Shown one piece after another: positions 60,720 through 64,000 of a stretch of 64,000 nucleotides of DNA. The notes under the pieces are model-generated. The model was not told where the DNA came from. It made no database searches and saw only the letters and a program-made list of their open reading frames with translations. The first letter of the stretch is position 1. The number at the start of each line of letters is the position of its first letter. This DNA comes from Micromonospora inaquosa (lineage in GTDB: Bacteria; Actinomycetota; Actinomycetes; Mycobacteriales; Micromonosporaceae), in NCBI RefSeq assembly GCF_003857055.1, contig NZ_QGSZ01000217.1, forward strand, positions 62,001 to 126,000, in the 5' to 3' direction. The translations under genes and the position numbers were made by a program.

Positions 60720-61754
60720 TCACACAGTGGCCTGCGCGGCCGCGCTCGCTAGATCGGCGGACGGGCCTCGCCGACGCAGGCCGCTGGCAAGGCACAGCAG
60801 TACGCCGAGCGTTAGCCACGTTGCGAGGACGATGACCGGATGGGTGGCGCCGTGGCCGTCGAAGAAGGCGGTGGATCGCAGCAGCCGGCCACTCGCACCG
60901 GGTGGTAGCAGTTGGCCGAGCGTGCCGGACCAGCCGGGTAGCATTTCGGGCGCGGTCGCGGTGCCCGCCAAGGGGTTGCCGATGAGCATCATGGTGGCCG
61001 CCCCCAGGCCGAGCCCGGTGTATCCGAGCAGGGACTCCAGCCCCAGGAGGCTCAGGGAGGTGGCCGCGACGCTCAGGGCGACCGCGCCGGTGTTCGCCCA
61101 GTAGGAGCCGGTCAGGGAGCCGAGCCAGAACTGCAGAATGGCGCTTACGGCGAGGCCGCCGGTGACGGCGAAGGCGAGCGTTCCGATGACCCGGCGGGTG
61201 GTGCCAAGGACGAGTCTCGTCAGCAGAAATGCGGCCAGCAGACCGCCCATGACCAAGGGTAGGGCCGCGGCGGCCAGCCCGGCGCCACGCGGGTCGTCGG
61301 CCGGCAGTGGGGCGAGGTCGCGGATGGCGGCCTCCGGCTTGGCGCCCTGGGACTGCTGCGGCTGGCTGAGCGCGGTGGCGATGTTGTTGAGGGTCTGGGC
61401 GACGGCTGTGCTGCCGGCGGAGGCGAGGATGACCTGTGGTGCGCCGGAGCTTACGTCGATCGCCCCGTACACTTCGCGGTCACGGATCAACTGTTCGGCG
61501 GCGGCGGTGTCGACGACTTCGGTGATTTCGAAGGCGTCGGGAAGGCGCTCGTCGAGCGCGACGCGGATCTGTCTGACCGTAGGTGCCGGTCCGGCGACGG
61601 CGATCGGCACGTCGTGCGCCGACGAGTGTACCGAGGGCCAGGCGAAGGCGGTCAGGAGCACGCTGACGGCCACCGTAAGCAGGGCGACCGCTCGGGCCAC
61701 CGCCGACCAGGGCGACGGCGACGCGTTGGTTGCGGGCTGGGCCTGGACGGCCAT
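60720..61754 (-). CDS. YhgE/Pip-like integral membrane protein (DUF3533/ABC-2-like)
   Basis: 344 residues; GGAGGA is seven bases before ATG 61754. One N-terminal transmembrane helix (about 22-42) is followed by a large extracytoplasmic domain (43-165: PIAVAGPAPTVRQIRVALDERLPDAFEITEVVD..., VYGAIDVSSGAPQVILASAG). Five further transmembrane segments follow (about 168-340), with MLPGWSGTLGQLLPPGASGRLLRSTAFFDG in the last loop. This is the YhgE/Pip architecture (phage-infection-protein-like/ABC-2-type permeases); role unknown in actinomycetes. It directly follows a broken oxidoreductase gene. Confidence 0.8.
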   Translation of the reverse strand: MAVQAQPATNASPSPWSAVARAVALLTVAVSVLLTAFAWPSVHSSAHDVPIAVAGPAPTVRQIRVALDERLPDAFEITEVVDTAAAEQLIRDREVYGAIDVSSGAPQVILASAGSTAVAQTLNNIATALSQPQQSQGAKPEAAIRDLAPLPADDPRGAGLAAAALPLVMGGLLAAFLLTRLVLGTTRRVIGTLAFAVTGGLAVSAILQFWLGSLTGSYWANTGAVALSVAATSLSLLGLESLLGYTGLGLGAATMMLIGNPLAGTATAPEMLPGWSGTLGQLLPPGASGRLLRSTAFFDGHGATHPVIVLATWLTLGVLLCLASGLRRRGPSADLASAAAQATV

Positions 61755-61780
61755 GTCGTTTCCTCCGGATGAGACGGTGT

Positions 61781-62073
61781 TCATCGCAGGGTGAGGGGGG
61801 TTGCGGACTTGACGCGGGAAACGGTGCGCTCGGCCGCGTCGATTCGACTGGCGGTATCGACCACCAGCCGGACGCGGTCGGCCAGGATGACGCGGTATCC
61901 GACGACCGAGTCGCCGGTCCCGCCGACGAGCTGGTGCAGCGGATGCGATGAACAAAGTTGGACCGCGGGTTGATCAGGGTCACGGTCGCGTCGGCGCGCT
62001 GAGCCAGGCGGTTGGCCGCCATGACGCCGGCGTATCCACCGCCAACCACGACCACGCTGATGTTCTCCGTCAT
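61781..62073 (-). pseudogene. Frameshifted, truncated NDH-2-type NAD(P)/FAD oxidoreductase
   Basis: An intact GAGGGAG and ATG (62073) begin MTENISVVVVGGGYAGVMAANRLAQR, a perfect FAD-binding N-terminus, and continue to NFVHRIR. The expected LHQLVGGTGDSVVGYRVILADRVRLVVDTASRIDAAERTV then appears in another frame; a one-base deletion near 61939-61940 explains it. That frame stops at 61781 after SRVKSATPLTLR, so about three quarters of the usual ~370-400 residues is missing. The gene at 63195 encodes the complementary C-terminal half of such an enzyme. Confidence 0.8.
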
Positions 62074-62222
62074 GGTGTCTCCCTCGTTGTCGGCGTTCGG
62101 CCACAAGACACCGCCTGAGGGGCTCGCATAACAGCGCGTGAGCCGGGTCACTCGCCGCGCGCACGCCCGACGTTTGGCAAGTAGCCGGCCGACAGGTGGT
62201 CACCGACGGAGTCGGCGTCGGG

Positions 62223-63185
62223 TCACCACTGGGTGATGAGCGGCGGGTCCGGTTCGTGCTGCCGCCAGGCTTCGGTGAGGCGGGCGAGGCGGGTTGGGGC
62301 GGCGATGCCGCGGACGGTTGCGATCTTGCCGTTGGTGATGTCGAACGTCACGGCGCCGACGACCTGGTCGCCGAGCACGAAGAGGATGGCGGGGGCGCCG
62401 TTGACAAGCGCGTAGTGGATGGCGGGCGTGCCGCCGGCAAGTCGCCGTTTCGCGGGTGTGGGTGTGAAGCCGGCCCGTGCGACGGCGGCGACGCGCTGCG
62501 GTGTGTCGTACTGCAGCAGCGTCTCGGTCAGGCCGGCGCCGTCGGAGATTGCGGTCGCGTCGTCGGTGAGCAGCGCCACCAGCCGTTCGGTGCGGCCCGA
62601 GGAGGCGGCGGCGAGGAATTCCTCGACGATCCTGCGGGCAACGGCCGCGTCGACTTCGCCGCCGCGGCGACGCGCGGCGGTTATGCGGCGCCGGGCCCGG
62701 TGGAGGTGCTGCTGGCTTGCGGACTCGGTGATGTCGAGGATCTCGGCGATCTCGGAGTGGCGGTAGGAGAATGCTTCGCGCAGGAGGTAGACGGCCCGCT
62801 CGAGGGGTGACAGGCGCTCCATGAGAACCAGCACGGCCAGTGAGACCGATTCGCGCTGCTGGACAGTGTCGGCCGGGCCGAGCATCGGGTCGCCGTCGAG
62901 GAGCGGGTCGGGCAGCCAGGTGCCTACGGTGCGTTCGCGACGGGCTTGTGCCGAGCGGAGCCGATCGAGGCACAGGTTGGTAACGACCTTGATCAGCCAT
63001 GCTTCCGGCACCTTGATCCGCTGCCGGTCGGCGGCCTGCCAGCGCAGGAACGCATCCTGCACGGCGTCTTCGACGTCGGCGGCGGAGCCCAGCATGCGAT
63101 AGGCCAGCGAGACCAGCCGGTTCCGGCTGGCCTCGAACCGGCTGGTGTCGAAGCGATCGGTGGCGCTGCTGTCCACGGGGCCCAC
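62223..63185 (-). CDS. ECF sigma factor, SigJ/ECF41 type with SnoaL-like C-terminal domain
   Basis: 320 residues from GTG 63185. Sigma region 2 (RNRLVSLAYRMLGSAADVEDAVQDAFLRWQ), region 4 (LSPLERAVYLLREAFSYRHSEIAEILDITESASQQHLHRARRRI), and a C-terminal NTF2/SnoaL-like domain (~190-320) typical of SigJ/ECF41, where the extension controls activity in place of an anti-sigma factor. The linker motif DGGGK/R seen in ECF41 appears here as SDGAGL. It follows the oxidoreductase gene by about 9 bp, so they share an operon; ECF41 sigmas commonly sit beside such redox genes. Confidence 0.87.
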   Translation of the reverse strand: MGPVDSSATDRFDTSRFEASRNRLVSLAYRMLGSAADVEDAVQDAFLRWQAADRQRIKVPEAWLIKVVTNLCLDRLRSAQARRERTVGTWLPDPLLDGDPMLGPADTVQQRESVSLAVLVLMERLSPLERAVYLLREAFSYRHSEIAEILDITESASQQHLHRARRRITAARRRGGEVDAAVARRIVEEFLAAASSGRTERLVALLTDDATAISDGAGLTETLLQYDTPQRVAAVARAGFTPTPAKRRLAGGTPAIHYALVNGAPAILFVLGDQVVGAVTFDITNGKIATVRGIAAPTRLARLTEAWRQHEPDPPLITQW

Positions 63186-63194
63186 CCTAGGCGG

Positions 63195-64000
63195 CTACGC
63201 GACAGCCTTCTCGGCGGACGCATTCGGCGCGGTGGCCAGGCGGTGCTTGCGCTTGGGCACGCCGAAGGTCGGGTGCGAGATGGTCCACAGCGCCATCCTG
63301 TTGATGCCCTCCTTGACCAATGCAGACGTCCGACCGCCCATGTACCTCGGCGTTGCTTGCCCTTCGTCGTCGACCGTCTGCAGCATCCCGTCCCGCCGCC
63401 CGAGGGTGATGTAGTTGTACGTGTAGACCAGCTTGGTATTCGCAATCTTACGGCTGGTCAGGCGTCCCACGATCGCGTCCACGGCCTGCCGGCCAGTGAA
63501 GCCGGCTGAACCGCAAGACATCGGCAGTGGCCGGCCGTTGTCGCCGACGGCGTAGACGCTGTCGCCCACGGCGTAGACGTTCGGGTGCGAGACCGACCGC
63601 ATGGTGCGATCGACGACGATCTGACCGTTCTCAGTGACCTCCACCCCGCCGGCGGCGGCGATCGGATTGACCGCGAACCCGGCGGTCCACACGGTCGCGT
63701 CGGACGCCAGGGCGGTGCCGTCGGCGCAGAGCACCCGCGTCGCTTCGACGGCTTCGACGCTGGTGTGCTCCAGGACAGTGATGCTCAGCCGGTCGCATGC
63801 CTGGCGCAGGTGGCTGCGGGCTCCAGCGGAAAGCCGGGCGCCCAGCTCGCTGCGGGCGACCAGCGCCACCGACAGGCCGGGCCGGGACTCGGCGATCTCG
63901 GTGGCGCTCTCGATGCCGGTCAACCCGTCACCGACGACCACCACACGCCCACCTCCGCCCCGCCTGCCCAGGCTGCCCAGGCGCTCGCGCAGGCGCAGCG
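63195..64000 (-). CDS. NDH-2-like NAD(P)/FAD oxidoreductase, C-terminal part (cut by window edge)
   Basis: Reads in from beyond base 64000; about 268 residues are visible. RVVVVGDGLTGIESATEIAE is the NAD(P)H-binding Rossmann motif, VWTAGFAVNPIAAAGGVEVTENGQIVVDRTMRSVSHPNVYAVGDS is the second FAD region, and PMSCGSAGFTGRQAVDAI follows. The C-terminus (ALWTISHPTFGVPKRKH) suits a membrane-associated NDH-2-type dehydrogenase. The N-terminal FAD domain is outside the window. Upstream member of the sigma factor operon; probably its target as well, by analogy with ECF41 pairs. Confidence 0.85.
   Translation of the reverse strand, partial: LRLRERLGSLGRRGGGGRVVVVGDGLTGIESATEIAESRPGLSVALVARSELGARLSAGARSHLRQACDRLSITVLEHTSVEAVEATRVLCADGTALASDATVWTAGFAVNPIAAAGGVEVTENGQIVVDRTMRSVSHPNVYAVGDSVYAVGDNGRPLPMSCGSAGFTGRQAVDAIVGRLTSRKIANTKLVYTYNYITLGRRDGMLQTVDDEGQATPRYMGGRTSALVKEGINRMALWTISHPTFGVPKRKHRLATAPNASAEKAVA

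Noticed and set aside
1-64000. CRISPR arrays, tRNA or rRNA genes, complete insertion sequences, phage genes
   Set aside because: No regularly spaced repeats, cloverleaf sequences, transposase or phage structural genes were recognised.

Overview
The window is high-GC DNA with frequent GTG starts, many stop/start (ATGA, GTGA) overlaps, and gene families typical of soil and plant-associated actinomycetes. I read it as a chromosomal segment of a Micromonosporaceae-type organism (Micromonospora-like). This is inferred from gene content and base composition, not from a marker gene. There is no rRNA, tRNA, CRISPR array, complete insertion sequence or phage. About 60 protein genes are described, one of them broken and two cut by the window edges.

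Layout. 1-3.1 kb: a truncated sensor histidine kinase, two small membrane proteins and an LtrA-family protein. 3.1-6 kb: an SGNH hydrolase behind tandem palindromic operators, and a group II PLP decarboxylase. 6-9.1 kb: an EthD/membrane/disulfide-reductase operon with a convergent TetR gene, apparently linked by shared operators. 9.2-10.3 kb: an alpha/beta hydrolase and an L7/L12-C-like membrane protein. 10.4-13.7 kb: a secreted PQQ-type sugar dehydrogenase, an unknown membrane-anchored protein and an AA10 lytic polysaccharide monooxygenase (LPMO). The dehydrogenase and LPMO genes both carry a CebR-type box at their promoter. 13.7-15.7 kb: SnoaL-like protein and TetR divergent pair around a long inverted repeat, then an SDR. 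15.8-22.8 kb: two GH15 enzymes, a HelD/HelR-like helicase and a secreted carbohydrate-binding-like protein.

22.8-29.6 kb: a LacI repressor divergent from a binding protein, two permeases and a GH3 enzyme, the arrangement of Streptomyces bxlR-bxlEFGA (xylobiose uptake and cleavage). 29.7-36.9 kb: a HAD/MpaB pair, an SMP-30-like secreted protein, an ECF sigma factor with an overlapping membrane beta-propeller gene, a small membrane protein, a hydrolase, a DUF1330 protein and a lipoprotein. 37.3-40.3 kb: a Tat-exported GH95 alpha-L-fucosidase-type enzyme. 40.4-51 kb: a secreted multidomain GH67 alpha-glucuronidase, its LacI regulator, a complete Pot-type ABC importer with its own ATPase, and an FGGY sugar kinase. 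Matching palindromes lie upstream of the GH67 gene and the transporter operon. 51-58.7 kb: an unknown protein, a two-component system, an AhpD-like protein, a DUF6220 protein, a membrane-fused multicopper oxidase, OsmC and a lipoprotein. 58.7-60.3 kb: a CBM2-GH62 arabinofuranosidase behind a third CebR-type box. 60.3-64 kb: a degenerate stretch, a YhgE/Pip-like membrane protein, a frameshifted NDH-2 fragment, a SigJ/ECF41-type sigma factor and the C-terminal part of an NDH-2-like oxidoreductase.

How it fits together. The dominant theme is hemicellulose breakdown. CBM2-GH62 removes arabinose, secreted GH67 removes (methyl)glucuronic acid, the bxl-like operon imports and cleaves xylobiose, GH95 takes fucose-type decorations, and the LPMO oxidises the crystalline polymer. 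The secreted PQQ-type dehydrogenase, under the same kind of operator as the LPMO, is a plausible electron source for it. The LacI/GH67/Pot-type ABC/FGGY-kinase group is the best candidate for an undescribed system, an uptake route for uronic-acid sugars released from xylan. Operator matches were found by eye and the functional links are inference.
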